Position numbers and translations under genes: made by a program
The notes under the pieces: model-generated
The model's input: only the letters and a program-made list of their open reading frames with translations
Told to the model about the DNA's origin: nothing
The model's database searches: none
Shown here: positions 8,319 through 17,436 of the stretch, one piece after another
Numbering within the stretch: position 1 is the first letter of the stretch
Layout: every line of letters starts with the position of its first letter
Source of the DNA: Cyclobacteriaceae bacterium
GTDB taxonomy: Bacteria > Bacteroidota > Bacteroidia > Cytophagales > Cyclobacteriaceae
Assembly (NCBI GenBank): GCA_019638275.1
Contig: JAHBUC010000001.1
Coordinates: forward strand, 836,740-900,739
DNA: 64,000 nucleotides
Direction: 5' to 3'

Positions 8319-9029
8319 TTATTCGTGAACGATGATGGCGATGTTTCTGAACCACACTTCATTACCATGATCTTGCAGGGCAATGTGTCCTTTTTCGATG
8401 GTGCCGTAAGCCGGAAAGTCTTTCCACTTGCTGGCATCTCTCCGGGCGATCCAATCGGGTGAGTTTAATTCGTAGGCCACCACGCGTGTGCCATTGAGCC
8501 AGTGCTCAACATTATTTTCTTGTACAAGAATCTTTCCTTCATTCCATTCACCGACCGGTTTCAGTATTTTGTTTTCTGGTATGTGCATGGCATAGTTGCC
8601 TCCGGTTTTGTTTTCTTCGGCCAGTGTTCCGGGATAGCCTTCATCATCAATTAATTGATATTCCGGCCCTGTAGCATAGGATAGTTCATAGTCTTCGCTT
8701 ACGCGGAACATCACCCCGCTGTTGCTTTGCGTAGCAAGTTTGAATTCAAAGGTGAATTCGAAATTCCGGTACTGTGTTTCTGTAATCAGGTCGGAGCGAA
8801 AGTTTTCTTCTGTATCAGAAAACGGTTTGCAATGAAGCGTTCCGTCAACCACTTCCCATGAATTGTTTGGAAGGTTGCGAAATGTGCGCCAGCCATTTAA
8901 GGACTGGCCATCAAATAAACTGATTTGATTATCACTTATTGATGCTTCTTTTTTCTGCTGCTGACAGGCGGCTAAGAGAACAAGTGTACTGAAGCAATGG
9001 ATGAGGAAAATATTTTTTTTCATGCGCAA
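8319..9029 (-). CDS. DUF1080 (3-keto-disaccharide hydrolase-like) lipoprotein, paralogue
   Basis: 236 residues as given; an internal ATG at 9023 (MKKNIF) gives an equally good signal peptide. The lipobox LLAAC puts the lipidated Cys at residue 22 of the long form. The single DUF1080 domain shows the same landmarks as its neighbour: ISLFDGQSLNGWRTF, SGVMFRVSEDYE and QDHGNEVWFRNIAI. First gene of the minus-strand set DUF1080-DUF1080-membrane protein. Tandem paralogy implies a local duplication, now well diverged. Confidence 0.85.
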   Translation of the reverse strand: MRMKKNIFLIHCFSTLVLLAACQQQKKEASISDNQISLFDGQSLNGWRTFRNLPNNSWEVVDGTLHCKPFSDTEENFRSDLITETQYRNFEFTFEFKLATQSNSGVMFRVSEDYELSYATGPEYQLIDDEGYPGTLAEENKTGGNYAMHIPENKILKPVGEWNEGKILVQENNVEHWLNGTRVVAYELNSPDWIARRDASKWKDFPAYGTIEKGHIALQDHGNEVWFRNIAIIVHE

Positions 9030-9141
9030 TTCGACCTTTAATGCTCAAAATAAGGCAATCTGGGGTATTTTCTTACATGGTGGCTACCTTTTTTAGGCGA
9101 ACTGTTATATAGGGCGAAATTCTATTTTTAACGGAATACCT

Positions 9142-9948
9142 ATGAAGCGCTACACGCAAGTATTATTAGTAATCACGTTTTTGTTGCCGGTATTGGCTAT
9201 GGGGCAAGTTCACTTTGGTGCGACAACCGGTCTTAATGCCACGTTTGTGTTGGATAAGGGTTTGAAAGAAGACCCGCGTTACAACTCAACCTACACCTAC
9301 CAGTGGTCACCGGTGGGTTTTAATTTTGGTGTGGATATTGGTCGTAAGTTCGGACTTCAACTGGAGTCTATTCTTTCCAATCAAGGCCAAATTTATCAAG
9401 TGGTAGACGCAGCCAAGGAAGTATCGGGTAAGCGTAATATTGATTTGCAATACCTGAATATTCCATTGCTCATGAAATTCATGAATGGTGGTGATGGCCG
9501 GGCGAGAACCAATTTTAATTTGGGTCCGCAGTTGGGCTTATTAACGAAGGCACGTGAAACAGTTGTATTCGAAGCAGGCACCTACACGATTCCTGAAGAT
9601 GATAATTTTGAACTACCTCCTGGTGCAGTGGTTAATCAGGACGGTACCTATACACTTGAGCAAACCTTTTCGCAGGAATTCACCAAAGCGAAAAACAATT
9701 TCCGTGATATGGAATTTCAAATCGCGATGGCATTTGGGGTAGATATTGATTTATCAAAGCACTTGTATTTGTCAACACAGATTCGTGCCAACTACAGCTT
9801 AACCGATATGCGTAATGGTGATGTGATTGATGCAATTAAGGCCGGAAACGGTGGAGATATTTTTGGTTCACGTGCTAACCTGTTGGTAGGTGTTCAGATT
9901 GGTTTGCACTACAGCTTAGGGGTAACGCGTTCCTTCAAAGGAAAGTAA
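9142..9948 (+). CDS. Outer-membrane beta-barrel protein (PorT-like family)
   Basis: 268 residues with a Sec signal peptide (cleavage likely after LPVLAMGQ) and then alternating amphipathic strands. VHFGATTGLNATFV opens the barrel and LLVGVQIGLHYSLG forms a typical last strand. This is the small PorT/outer membrane beta-barrel type common in Bacteroidota, with about eight strands. Transport or structural function is not known. A strong terminator follows within 35 bases, so the gene is probably monocistronic. Confidence 0.8.
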   Translation: MKRYTQVLLVITFLLPVLAMGQVHFGATTGLNATFVLDKGLKEDPRYNSTYTYQWSPVGFNFGVDIGRKFGLQLESILSNQGQIYQVVDAAKEVSGKRNIDLQYLNIPLLMKFMNGGDGRARTNFNLGPQLGLLTKARETVVFEAGTYTIPEDDNFELPPGAVVNQDGTYTLEQTFSQEFTKAKNNFRDMEFQIAMAFGVDIDLSKHLYLSTQIRANYSLTDMRNGDVIDAIKAGNGGDIFGSRANLLVGVQIGLHYSLGVTRSFKGK

Positions 9949-9979
9949 AAGATCCTTTTCGTTTACAGGAAAAAGAAAG

Positions 9980-10004
9980 GCCTCGCATCGTGCGGGGCTT
10001 TTTT
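9980..10004 (+). terminator. Intrinsic terminator after the beta-barrel gene
   Basis: An 8-bp stem GCCTCGCA / TGCGGGGC (one G-T pair) with loop TCG, directly followed by six T. It lies 31 bases after the stop codon at 9948. Confidence 0.85.
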
Positions 10005-10023
10005 GATTTAAAATAATTCTCTA

Positions 10024-10192
10024 TTAAGGGTATCTCTAAAAGCCAAATTACAAAAACCGCAGAGAACGCAAAGAAGGGCGCGGAGAACCGCAGAGAATGA
10101 AAAAAATGTTGTATTTCTCTGCGTTCTTTGCGTGTATTTTCTCTGTGCTCTCTGCGGTAGAGTTTATTTTTAATTTTTTAGAGATCCCTTAA
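10024..10192. repeat. 169-bp inverted-repeat element (MITE-like)
   Basis: Terminal inverted repeats TTAAGGG(T)ATCTCTAAAA (10024-10041) and TTTTAGAGATCCCTTAA (10176-10192) differ by one inserted base. Inside, a long imperfect hairpin pairs ACCGCAGAGAACGCAAAG on the left with CTTTGCG and CTCTCTGCGGT on the right. There is no coding potential. The right end touches the probable ancestral stop codon of the frameshifted lipoprotein gene. Confidence 0.75.
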
Positions 10193-10658
10193 TTAGTTTT
10201 TGATGACCCTGTTATTCAAGTTAAATCTTGTTTCCAAAAATGCAGTTTCTCCTTGTCTTATAAATTGGATATCAATCTTGTGCTTTTTGAAAGGATACAG
10301 TTGTTGTGAGGGTTGAATCGTTTATAGTTTTCCAAATTTCGTCACTATTTCCATTGTAATTCTTAATTACCCTATTAGCTGAAATAGTGTCAAAGCTATT
10401 TACATAGTGCCTTGATATTTTTGTGTTTAATTGCTCATTGTTGTCTAGCAGATAGATTATTTCAACTCCAGCCTCAGTTTTAATCAAGGCCTGTTTATTA
10501 TTGTAAGAGGTATCTTTAAAATTTTCTTTTCTTAAGAAATCAATTTCGTTGTACGCTGGATGTTCTTTTGAATGCTTGAATAAATGAAATATTGGTTCTT
10601 GATCAGAAGTTGAGCATGATGCAGCTACTAAAAGTATAAAGATGCAAGCTCTTATCAT
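10193..10658 (-). pseudogene. Small lipoprotein gene with a probable 3' frameshift
   Basis: The intact reading frame runs 10272-10658 (128 residues): lipobox VAASC (Cys15) and a polar, beta-rich mature part of unknown family. It stops abruptly after SFQKAQD. In the neighbouring frame the sequence continues as HKIDIQFIRQGETAFLETRF and on to a stop at 10193-10195, with protein-like composition. The switch point is a run of five T (10284-10288 on the plus strand). A one-base indel or a sequencing error would explain it. The gene starts 1 base after the upstream FAD-oxidase stop, so they are probably co-transcribed. Confidence 0.6.
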
Positions 10659-10659
10659 C

Positions 10660-12096
10660 TCAAAAAATCTTTCCTGGATTCAAAATGTTATGCGGATCGA
10701 AAACTTTTTTAATGCCGCGCATCAGCTCCAGATTGGTTTCCTTCATGGCAATAGGCATGTACGGCCGTTTGGCAATGCCGATGCCGTGCTCGCCCGATAG
10801 CGTTCCGCCTAAACTCACCGTAAGCTTAAAAATTTCACCAATACCTTCCGGTATTCTGGTTTCCCAATCGTGATCGCTGATGTTTTCTTTTAAAATGTTT
10901 ACGTGCAGGTTGCCATCGCCCAAATGTCCAAAGCATACGGTGTTGAATCCGTATTGTTTGCCGATCGCTTTTATTCCGGAAATAAGCTTAGGTAAATTGC
11001 TGCGCGGTACCACCACATCATCCGATTTGGTGAGCGTATACCAGTTTACAGCCGGTGAAATATTCTTGCGCACTTTCCACAACTCCGCTTTTTGCGCAGC
11101 GCTTTCAGCAAACAGTACTTCACCACATTGAAATTTCTCTGCCACGTTCATCACGCGCTCTGCATCGCGCATCAGCACTTCTTCATCGTTGCCATCCAGT
11201 TCACATAACAGGTAAGCGTCCATGTTCTCGGGCAACTGCGTGGTTACCGGACTCCCCAATACTTTATCGCAGTATTCAAATGTTTTGATTCCGGCTTCGC
11301 GCTCAAAAAATTCCATACCCGAAGGTTGAATACCCGCTGTGAAAATGGCTGCTATGGCGCGACATGCTTCTTCGTTGGTTACAAACGGAATAAGCATGAG
11401 TACATTCTTCTGCGGATACCCGCGGAGTTTGAATACTATTTTAGTGATGATACCCAATGTGCCCTCGCTGCCACACATCAGTTGTGTGAGGTTATACCCG
11501 GTAGAGTTCTTCAACACGTTTGCTCCTGTCCAGATGATGTCACCGGTTGGCAATACTACTTCAAGATTTAACACATAATCGCGGGTAACGCCATACTTCA
11601 CCGCTTTTGGTCCGCCAGAATTTTGCGACAGGTTGCCGCCCAAAAAGCACGAGCCGCTGCTGGCCGGATCGGGCGGGTAGAACAACCCTTTTTCTTTTAC
11701 TGCATTTTGAAATACTTCCGTAATCACCCCAGGTTCAACCGTTGCCTGAAGATTCAATTCATCGATCTGAAGAATTTTATGGAAGCGCTCCATCGACAGC
11801 ACCACACCGTGGTGGGTGGGCAGTGCCGCACCGGCCAGACCGGTTCCCGCACCACGCGGTGTTACGGGTACGCGGTGCTCATGGCAAAGCCGCATAATAC
11901 GACTGATTTCTTCGGGTGTTCCGGGCTTCAGCACCACGGCTGGCAGAAAATGGTAGTCTTCTGTTTTATCGTGGGCGTACTCGTTCCGTCTTTCCTCATC
12001 AAGAATTACATTTTCCTTACCGATAATGGCCTCAAATTCGCTTAGGATATCAACACTCACTTCAGGAAATGCCATGGCTTTCGTATATTTGGTCAC
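10660..12096 (-). CDS. FAD-linked oxidase, GlcD / D-lactate dehydrogenase type
   Basis: 478 residues. The FAD-binding type 4 domain (about 40-220) has the pyrophosphate loop PRGAGTGLAGAALP and the SGGPKAVKYGVTRDYVL segment. The FAD-oxidase C-terminal domain has GHLGDGNLHVNI and SGEHGIGIAKRPYM. This is the GlcD/D-2-hydroxyacid dehydrogenase family, oxidising a 2-hydroxy acid such as glycolate or D-lactate with FAD. No separate GlcE/GlcF genes are adjacent, so D-lactate or another hydroxyacid is at least as likely as glycolate. ATG at 12075 (MAFPEV) is an alternative start that would leave more room for the divergent promoter. Confidence 0.88.
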   Translation of the reverse strand: MTKYTKAMAFPEVSVDILSEFEAIIGKENVILDEERRNEYAHDKTEDYHFLPAVVLKPGTPEEISRIMRLCHEHRVPVTPRGAGTGLAGAALPTHHGVVLSMERFHKILQIDELNLQATVEPGVITEVFQNAVKEKGLFYPPDPASSGSCFLGGNLSQNSGGPKAVKYGVTRDYVLNLEVVLPTGDIIWTGANVLKNSTGYNLTQLMCGSEGTLGIITKIVFKLRGYPQKNVLMLIPFVTNEEACRAIAAIFTAGIQPSGMEFFEREAGIKTFEYCDKVLGSPVTTQLPENMDAYLLCELDGNDEEVLMRDAERVMNVAEKFQCGEVLFAESAAQKAELWKVRKNISPAVNWYTLTKSDDVVVPRSNLPKLISGIKAIGKQYGFNTVCFGHLGDGNLHVNILKENISDHDWETRIPEGIGEIFKLTVSLGGTLSGEHGIGIAKRPYMPIAMKETNLELMRGIKKVFDPHNILNPGKIF

Positions 12097-12118
12097 TTAT
12101 TTTTTAAACGTTAGGAGG

Positions 12119-12613
12119 ATGCTATTTTTTCACCGCAAAGGTAAGCAACCTTTTCAGTTACTTTTTCTTCTGGCAGTTCTGTTTTTTACCTCATGTGCTT
12201 CACATAAAGCGCGTGTTCGCGAAGAGAAAGTCGACAAGGTTGTACAAACTGCCCGTACTTTTACGGGAACGCCCTACCGCTATGGTGGTACCACACGTGC
12301 CGGTATGGATTGTTCGGCCTTAACGATCCACTCATTTCGGGCGGTGGAGGTTGAGTTGCCCAGAAGCGCGGAAGGGCAAAGTAAAGTGGGGAAAGAAGTC
12401 AAGCTTGAAGAATTGAAGCCAGGTGATCTTGTTTTTTTTGCCACCGGTAAAAAGAAAAGGCAGATTACACACGTGGGCCTGGTTACTGAAAAGCGCTCCC
12501 GAAGCGACATTCGGTTTATTCATGCCTCCACCAGTTTAGGTGTTGTGGAGGATAATATTTTCTCTACATATTATGAACAGCGGTTCAGACGGGCGAGGCG
12601 GGTGATTGATTGA
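12119..12613 (+). CDS. NlpC/P60 cell-wall peptidase lipoprotein
   Basis: Start chosen at 12119, giving 164 residues with a good type II signal peptide (lipobox FFTSC, Cys26); the longer frame from 12026 would overlap the divergent oxidase gene. The NlpC/P60 domain shows the catalytic triad: Cys65 in MDCSALT, His118 in ITHVGLV and His135 in FIHAS. It probably cleaves the D-Glu-diaminopimelate bond of peptidoglycan stem peptides in the periplasm. An AGGAGG run sits directly before the ATG, too close for a standard ribosome site. Confidence 0.88.
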   Translation: MLFFHRKGKQPFQLLFLLAVLFFTSCASHKARVREEKVDKVVQTARTFTGTPYRYGGTTRAGMDCSALTIHSFRAVEVELPRSAEGQSKVGKEVKLEELKPGDLVFFATGKKKRQITHVGLVTEKRSRSDIRFIHASTSLGVVEDNIFSTYYEQRFRRARRVID

Positions 12614-12668
12614 GCGGGTAGAAGTGTTCTGGATTTACTAACTTTCACGAACGTTTATTACCGCGTAC

Positions 12669-13649
12669 ATGGATAGAACGAATCGCCACACCCGCAGAAA
12701 TTTCATAAAACTCTCAGCACTTACCACCGGAGTTTTTTCCATCGGAAAGTTTTCAGCCTTTGCTTCACCTAAAGCGGAAAAACCCATTGTGGTTTCTACC
12801 TGGCGAAATCCAGATGCCAATGCAGCAGCGTGGAAAGTGTTGCAAGCAAAGGGATACGCGCTGGATGCCGTAGAACAAGGTGCTCATGTTCCGGAAGCCA
12901 ATCCCAAAGACACTTCTGTAGGTTACGGTGGTTTGCCTGATCGGGAAGGTTTGGTAACATTAGATGCGAGTATCATGGATGAAAAAAGCAACTGTGGCTC
13001 GGTGGCCTTTGTGCAAGGCTATAAACACCCGATTTCCATTGCACGGGCTGTGATGGAAAAAACACCGCACGTTATGCTGGTAGGAAAAGGTGCACAGCAG
13101 TTTGCTGCAGCACAGGGATTTAAAAAAGGAAACCTACTCACCAAGGAATCGGAAAAAGCATGGAAGGAGTGGTTGAAGAAATCTGAGTATAAGCCGTATC
13201 ACAATCCAGGTCAGCACGATACGATTGGCATATTGGCGCTTGATGCAAACGGAAAACTTTGTGGAGCGTGTACTACCAGTGGCATGGCGTTCAAAATGCA
13301 CGGTCGTGTAGGAGATTCACCGATTATCGGGGCGGGTTTGTATGTGGATGGTGAAGTAGGAGCAGCAACGGCTACCGGAGTAGGAGAGGAGATGATTCGC
13401 ATTGCAGGCAGCCACACCATTGTTGAGTTAATGCGACACGGTCGCTCGCCACAGGAAGCCTGTGAAGAAGCCATCAAGCGACTGATCAGCAAACGCGGTG
13501 AAGAAAAAGCAAAAGAATTGAGTGTGGCGTTTCTGGCATTGAGTGTTACCGGTGAAGTTGGGGCATACTCTACCAACAATGTATTTGAGTACACGCAAAC
13601 CACGCAGCGGGAACAAGTGGTGATAAAATCAGATAGTTATTTTAAATAG
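12669..13649 (+). CDS. Glycosylasparaginase (Ntn-hydrolase), TAT-exported
   Basis: 326 residues. A twin-arginine signal RRNFIKLSALTTG lies within the first 35 residues, so export of the folded enzyme is predicted. The body is an N4-(beta-N-acetylglucosaminyl)-L-asparaginase of the Ntn-hydrolase superfamily. Autoproteolysis is expected before Thr185 in GQHDTIGILAL, making that Thr the nucleophile; SGMAFKMHGRVGDSPIIGAG follows as in the family. It removes asparagine from GlcNAc-Asn or related beta-aspartyl substrates in the periplasm. It is 56 bases after the NlpC/P60 gene and before CutC on the same strand. Confidence 0.88.
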   Translation: MDRTNRHTRRNFIKLSALTTGVFSIGKFSAFASPKAEKPIVVSTWRNPDANAAAWKVLQAKGYALDAVEQGAHVPEANPKDTSVGYGGLPDREGLVTLDASIMDEKSNCGSVAFVQGYKHPISIARAVMEKTPHVMLVGKGAQQFAAAQGFKKGNLLTKESEKAWKEWLKKSEYKPYHNPGQHDTIGILALDANGKLCGACTTSGMAFKMHGRVGDSPIIGAGLYVDGEVGAATATGVGEEMIRIAGSHTIVELMRHGRSPQEACEEAIKRLISKRGEEKAKELSVAFLALSVTGEVGAYSTNNVFEYTQTTQREQVVIKSDSYFK

Positions 13650-13680
13650 CCGATAGTCAATAGTCGATAGTGAATCTGTG
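13650..13680. repeat. Short phased repeat GATAGTC/AATAGTC
   Basis: Immediately after the glycosylasparaginase stop, CGATAGTCAATAGTCGATAGT repeats a GATAGTC-like heptamer. It resembles the heptameric repeats found at several other gene ends in this window. No gene is disturbed. Confidence 0.5.
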
Positions 13681-13715
13681 TTGATTATTGAATTAATTTT
13701 TCAGCTTTAATCATC

Positions 13716-14453
13716 ATGCCAATAACAACAGAGATAGTAGTATTTAACATTGAGTCGGCTATGAATGCGCAGAAGGGCGGTGCCGACAGGGTGGAGCTGT
13801 GCGATAATCCGGCTGAAGGCGGAACAACACCTTCATTTGGCGTAATGGAAATTGTGCGCCAGGCAGTGAGTATGGATGTGTATGCCATGATCCGTCCGCG
13901 GGGTGGTGATTTTGTGTACACCGCGTATGAATATCATGCCATGAAACGCGACATTGAAATGTGCAAACGCGCCAGTATGGATGGCGTGGTGTTGGGCATA
14001 TTGAAACCGGATGGAACGTTGGACAAAGACCGGTGCAAAAAATTAATCGATGCCGCCAGGCCCATGAAGGTCACCTGTCATCGGGCGTTTGATGTAACCC
14101 GCGATCCGTTTGAAGCGCTGGAAGACTGTATTGAAGTTGGGTTTGATCGCATTCTTACTTCTGGTCAGGCGCAAACTGCACCCGAGGGATTGGACCTGAT
14201 AAAGGAATTGGTTGCAAAAGCAGGCAATCGCATTTCCATCATGCCTGGTTCGGGTATTCATGAAGGAAACGCCAGGAAAATAATTGACTTTACCGGAGCG
14301 AAGGAAATTCATTTTTCTGCAAAGGAATTTCATCCGTCAGACTATAATAGCTCAATCCGCTTTACAGATTCGCTGCCTGAACAAATGGGGAAGTTTGTTA
14401 CCGACCCGGAAAAGGTGAGAGCGGTGGTGGAGGCGCTAAAAGATAAATTTTGA
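13716..14453 (+). CDS. cutC: CutC family protein
   Basis: 245 residues forming a complete CutC TIM barrel: VVFNIESAMNAQKGGADRVELCDNP at the N-terminus, MIRPRGGDFVYTAYE, TCHRAFDVTRDP and ILTSGQAQTA further on, all in family order. CutC was first linked to copper tolerance, but a direct copper role is disputed. It is cytosolic. It lies 66 bases after the glycosylasparaginase gene and is likely co-transcribed with it. A perfect 12-bp inverted repeat follows its stop codon. Confidence 0.92.
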   Translation: MPITTEIVVFNIESAMNAQKGGADRVELCDNPAEGGTTPSFGVMEIVRQAVSMDVYAMIRPRGGDFVYTAYEYHAMKRDIEMCKRASMDGVVLGILKPDGTLDKDRCKKLIDAARPMKVTCHRAFDVTRDPFEALEDCIEVGFDRILTSGQAQTAPEGLDLIKELVAKAGNRISIMPGSGIHEGNARKIIDFTGAKEIHFSAKEFHPSDYNSSIRFTDSLPEQMGKFVTDPEKVRAVVEALKDKF

Positions 14454-14470
14454 TCTTAGTAGGTAATCAG

Positions 14471-14500
14471 CAGTAGGCAATTGTGTTTAATTGCCTACTG
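14471..14500. terminator. Inverted repeat between two convergent genes
   Basis: Perfect 12-bp arms CAGTAGGCAATT (14471-14482) and AATTGCCTACTG (14489-14500) enclose a 6-base loop. Two further GCCTACTG-like units follow at 14500-14522. The site lies between the convergent ends of cutC and the outer-membrane protein gene and could serve as a two-way terminator, but it lacks a clear T run. It may equally be a dispersed repeat. Confidence 0.5.
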
Positions 14501-14529
14501 CCTACTGATTTTGCCTACTGATTATAGAT

Positions 14530-17436
14530 TTATTGTCTTGTTGCCTTAATCGGCATGGAGCGGAATGTACCAATATTCATGGTGCCGGCCATTTCGTTTT
14601 CGATGATTACTGCTGTGCAGTCGATCACCACTTCATTACCACCAAAATTCATGGTGTAAGCAAACGTAATGTTGTTGCCCTCTACCGTTACTTTTGAGAG
14701 CTGTACTTCTTGCGGCATACGATCGCTCTTGATTGAACCGGAATAAGTCTCGCCATCTTGTACAATTGTGATTTTGCCACCTGCACCCGGCTGACCACCT
14801 TCAATGGTATACACCCATGTGCCTGCTGCCTGATAAACCGTATCGGTTGGGGCAGTAGGAACTTGTACCGTTGCTGTTTGCGGACGAGCCTGTGGCATTC
14901 CACCACGTTGCATTCCACCACCATTATTCATTTGCTGACCTTCCATGCCGCCCATATCCATGCCACCACCGTCTTTCAGGTCATCGTTGTTGATAGAGCG
15001 TCTCCGTCTGTTTCTTGGCTCCACCGACATTTTACCAATCTGGTAGCTGAAGGTTACGTTGAAGCCCATGTTACGCAAGTTGTTTACGCTTTTGCGGCTT
15101 GCCAAAGGTGAATTCAGTTCGCTGCGTATTTTCATTTCGGTTGCAAAGAAGTTTTGTGCGCCAAAACCAAGTGTTCCTTTTTTGTTGGCAAACTCTTTTC
15201 TCAAGCCCAGGTTATACATGCCCATGCCGCCTTGAAAGCCTTGTAATTGAACCTGACGGCCACGGTAGAAGCTAAAGAATTGAACTCCCCATCCTTTAGG
15301 TAATTTATAACCTCCAAAAACACGACCACTTGCAACCCAGCCAGAGTTGCTGGCACTGAACTGACGATTTTGATCATTAGGATCATTTATATCTACCGGC
15401 AAGTTGTTATCCAACATGGAGTAGTACACATCGCCACCACCGCTTAAGGTTAAATTGCCAATCATAACGTTAACGGATAGGTTAACTCCAACGGCATCTT
15501 CCTGACCAATATTTCGATAAGTAGTTCTCACTGTATCCGGGTCAGTCGAAACATTACCAATTACATCACGAAGACTTTGGATACCGTTGTTTGTATTTCG
15601 CCAAAAGGCAGCGACATTAATATTAGTTGACTTAACAAATGTGCTGTATGAGAGTTCAAAGTTGTTCGAAAACTCAGGATCAAGCTGAGGATTACCAATG
15701 GTAATATCGTACGGGTTGGCCGCCTGAATATTTGGATTTAAGAATCGAATGGAGGGACGCTGAATACGTCTGTTATACGAAGCCTTAACGGTTTTACCTG
15801 AATTTAACCGCTTGGAAACATTTATGCTGGGTACAAATGCTCCATAATTAGGAATTTCAATATTGTCTTCGGTTTGAGAAAAAGCATTAATGGTTGTGTA
15901 TTCGTAACGCCCACCGGCCTTAACACTAAATGCACTCTTTGTAGTGTAGGTATAGGATAAATATCCGGCAACAATGTTTTGATCGTAGTTAAGGTTATTG
16001 CTTAATGAAGTGTTGCTTGAAGGGGTAAAGATGCCATCACCATCCGGATCTTCGCTAGAATTAAAATCACTGAAAACTCTTCGCATAATGTCTTTGGCTC
16101 CAAACTCCAACATTTGATTGTTGGCTATGGGTGTTTGATAGTCTACTTGAAGAGTCATTTCTTTGTTATAACTATCATTAATATTTTTGAAACCACTTGG
16201 GTTCTCAACTCCATTAACCTCTCTGATGATATTGTCAAAATTGTTGTTGCGATCGTTTACACTGTAATTTCCAATAATGCTGAATTCGCGTTGAGGTTTC
16301 TCAAATAAACGGGTGTAAGTCAAGCTTAAATCAACCGAATTACTCAAGTCTTCTGTGTAAGCATTGCGCAATGAGCTATTGGAACCATTTTCATTTTCAA
16401 CAATCGTTAATAAATTATTTTGTCGGTTAATAAAATTGCGGGCGCCAAAACGAGCTGAAACAACAATTGAATTTTTATCATTGATGTCATAATCCCAACC
16501 TAACGTGTAATTGCCAAATAATCCGCGATTGCGCGTATCGGCTGTTTGGGTGTTGATGGTTGGCGTATCATCAGTTAAGCTCTGATAAGTGGTTTGAACA
16601 TTTTCAAAGCTTCCTAAAATATTATAATTGGCACGACCAAAGCCACCTAATGAGAAGCCCATATTTTTCTTTCGGTAGTTACCATTTAAACCCAGGTTTG
16701 CGCCCCTGTTACCTACACCGGTGTTGATGTTAAGAGAAAGCCCCTGGAGTGTATTCTTTTTTGTGATGATGTTGATTATTCCAGAGGATCCTTCTGCATC
16801 ATATTTGGCTGAAGGCGATGTAATCACTTCTACAGATTTGATTTGATCTGCAGGAATTTGTTTAAGGGCATCGCCAATGTTGGCTGCCATTATGGTAGAG
16901 GGTTTGTTATTGATCAGTACGGTAATGTTTGAGCTACCGCGCAGTGATACGTTACCATCTAAATCAACGGAAAGCATCGGAACGCGCTTTAAAACATCGC
17001 TCGCATCCCCACCACGGGTTGTTGCATCGTTCTCAGCATTATAAATGGTACGATCCACTCGTTCTTCAATAAGGGCACGCTGCCCCTCCACTACAACCTC
17101 ACTCAATACTTTTGCTTCTGAGCTGATGGCAATGTTCAGGTCAACCTGATCTTTCTTGTCGCTGATTTCAACATCAACGCTTTTGGTTTCAAAGCCTACA
17201 AATGAAACCACTAACTTGTAATTGCCGAGAGCGATCTTATTCAGGGTAAACTTTCCTTTTAGATCGGCTACGGCACCGTCAATGGTTTTACCATCGGCAG
17301 TAACCAGTGCAATGGTGGCAAATTCCACCACCTCTTTCGAGGCTGCATCCGTAATGGTGCCGGATATTTTCCCTTTTCCATCCTGGGCGAATGCGTACGT
17401 TGACAGCAGAAGAAAGAATGCAATAAGCTTTTTCAT
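14530..17436 (-). CDS. TonB-receptor-like outer-membrane protein with a C-terminal extension
   Basis: 968 residues. Signal peptide to about 17; carboxypeptidase-regulatory-like beta domain about 20-105; plug domain about 120-230 (DVLKRVPMLSVDLDGNVSLRG, SAKYDAEGSSGIINIITKK); then a beta-barrel of the OMP_b-brl_3 type to about 810. Unusually, the chain does not end at the barrel. It continues with an RRRRS segment, a Gly/Met/Gln-rich linker, and about 95 residues of beta-rich sequence (GTWVYTIEGGQPGAGGK onward). Substrate unknown. No SusD partner is adjacent. The next gene upstream is the divergent LytS-like kinase, 298 bases away. Confidence 0.85.
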   Translation of the reverse strand: MKKLIAFFLLLSTYAFAQDGKGKISGTITDAASKEVVEFATIALVTADGKTIDGAVADLKGKFTLNKIALGNYKLVVSFVGFETKSVDVEISDKKDQVDLNIAISSEAKVLSEVVVEGQRALIEERVDRTIYNAENDATTRGGDASDVLKRVPMLSVDLDGNVSLRGSSNITVLINNKPSTIMAANIGDALKQIPADQIKSVEVITSPSAKYDAEGSSGIINIITKKNTLQGLSLNINTGVGNRGANLGLNGNYRKKNMGFSLGGFGRANYNILGSFENVQTTYQSLTDDTPTINTQTADTRNRGLFGNYTLGWDYDINDKNSIVVSARFGARNFINRQNNLLTIVENENGSNSSLRNAYTEDLSNSVDLSLTYTRLFEKPQREFSIIGNYSVNDRNNNFDNIIREVNGVENPSGFKNINDSYNKEMTLQVDYQTPIANNQMLEFGAKDIMRRVFSDFNSSEDPDGDGIFTPSSNTSLSNNLNYDQNIVAGYLSYTYTTKSAFSVKAGGRYEYTTINAFSQTEDNIEIPNYGAFVPSINVSKRLNSGKTVKASYNRRIQRPSIRFLNPNIQAANPYDITIGNPQLDPEFSNNFELSYSTFVKSTNINVAAFWRNTNNGIQSLRDVIGNVSTDPDTVRTTYRNIGQEDAVGVNLSVNVMIGNLTLSGGGDVYYSMLDNNLPVDINDPNDQNRQFSASNSGWVASGRVFGGYKLPKGWGVQFFSFYRGRQVQLQGFQGGMGMYNLGLRKEFANKKGTLGFGAQNFFATEMKIRSELNSPLASRKSVNNLRNMGFNVTFSYQIGKMSVEPRNRRRRSINNDDLKDGGGMDMGGMEGQQMNNGGGMQRGGMPQARPQTATVQVPTAPTDTVYQAAGTWVYTIEGGQPGAGGKITIVQDGETYSGSIKSDRMPQEVQLSKVTVEGNNITFAYTMNFGGNEVVIDCTAVIIENEMAGTMNIGTFRSMPIKATRQ

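Noticed and set aside
11623..12045. Plus-strand 140-residue frame opposite the FAD-linked oxidase gene
   Set aside because: It lies fully within a confidently assigned gene and encodes no recognisable protein.
12026..12118. Longer N-terminus for the NlpC/P60 protein
   Set aside because: It would overlap the divergent oxidase gene by about 70 bases and bury the lipoprotein signal peptide.
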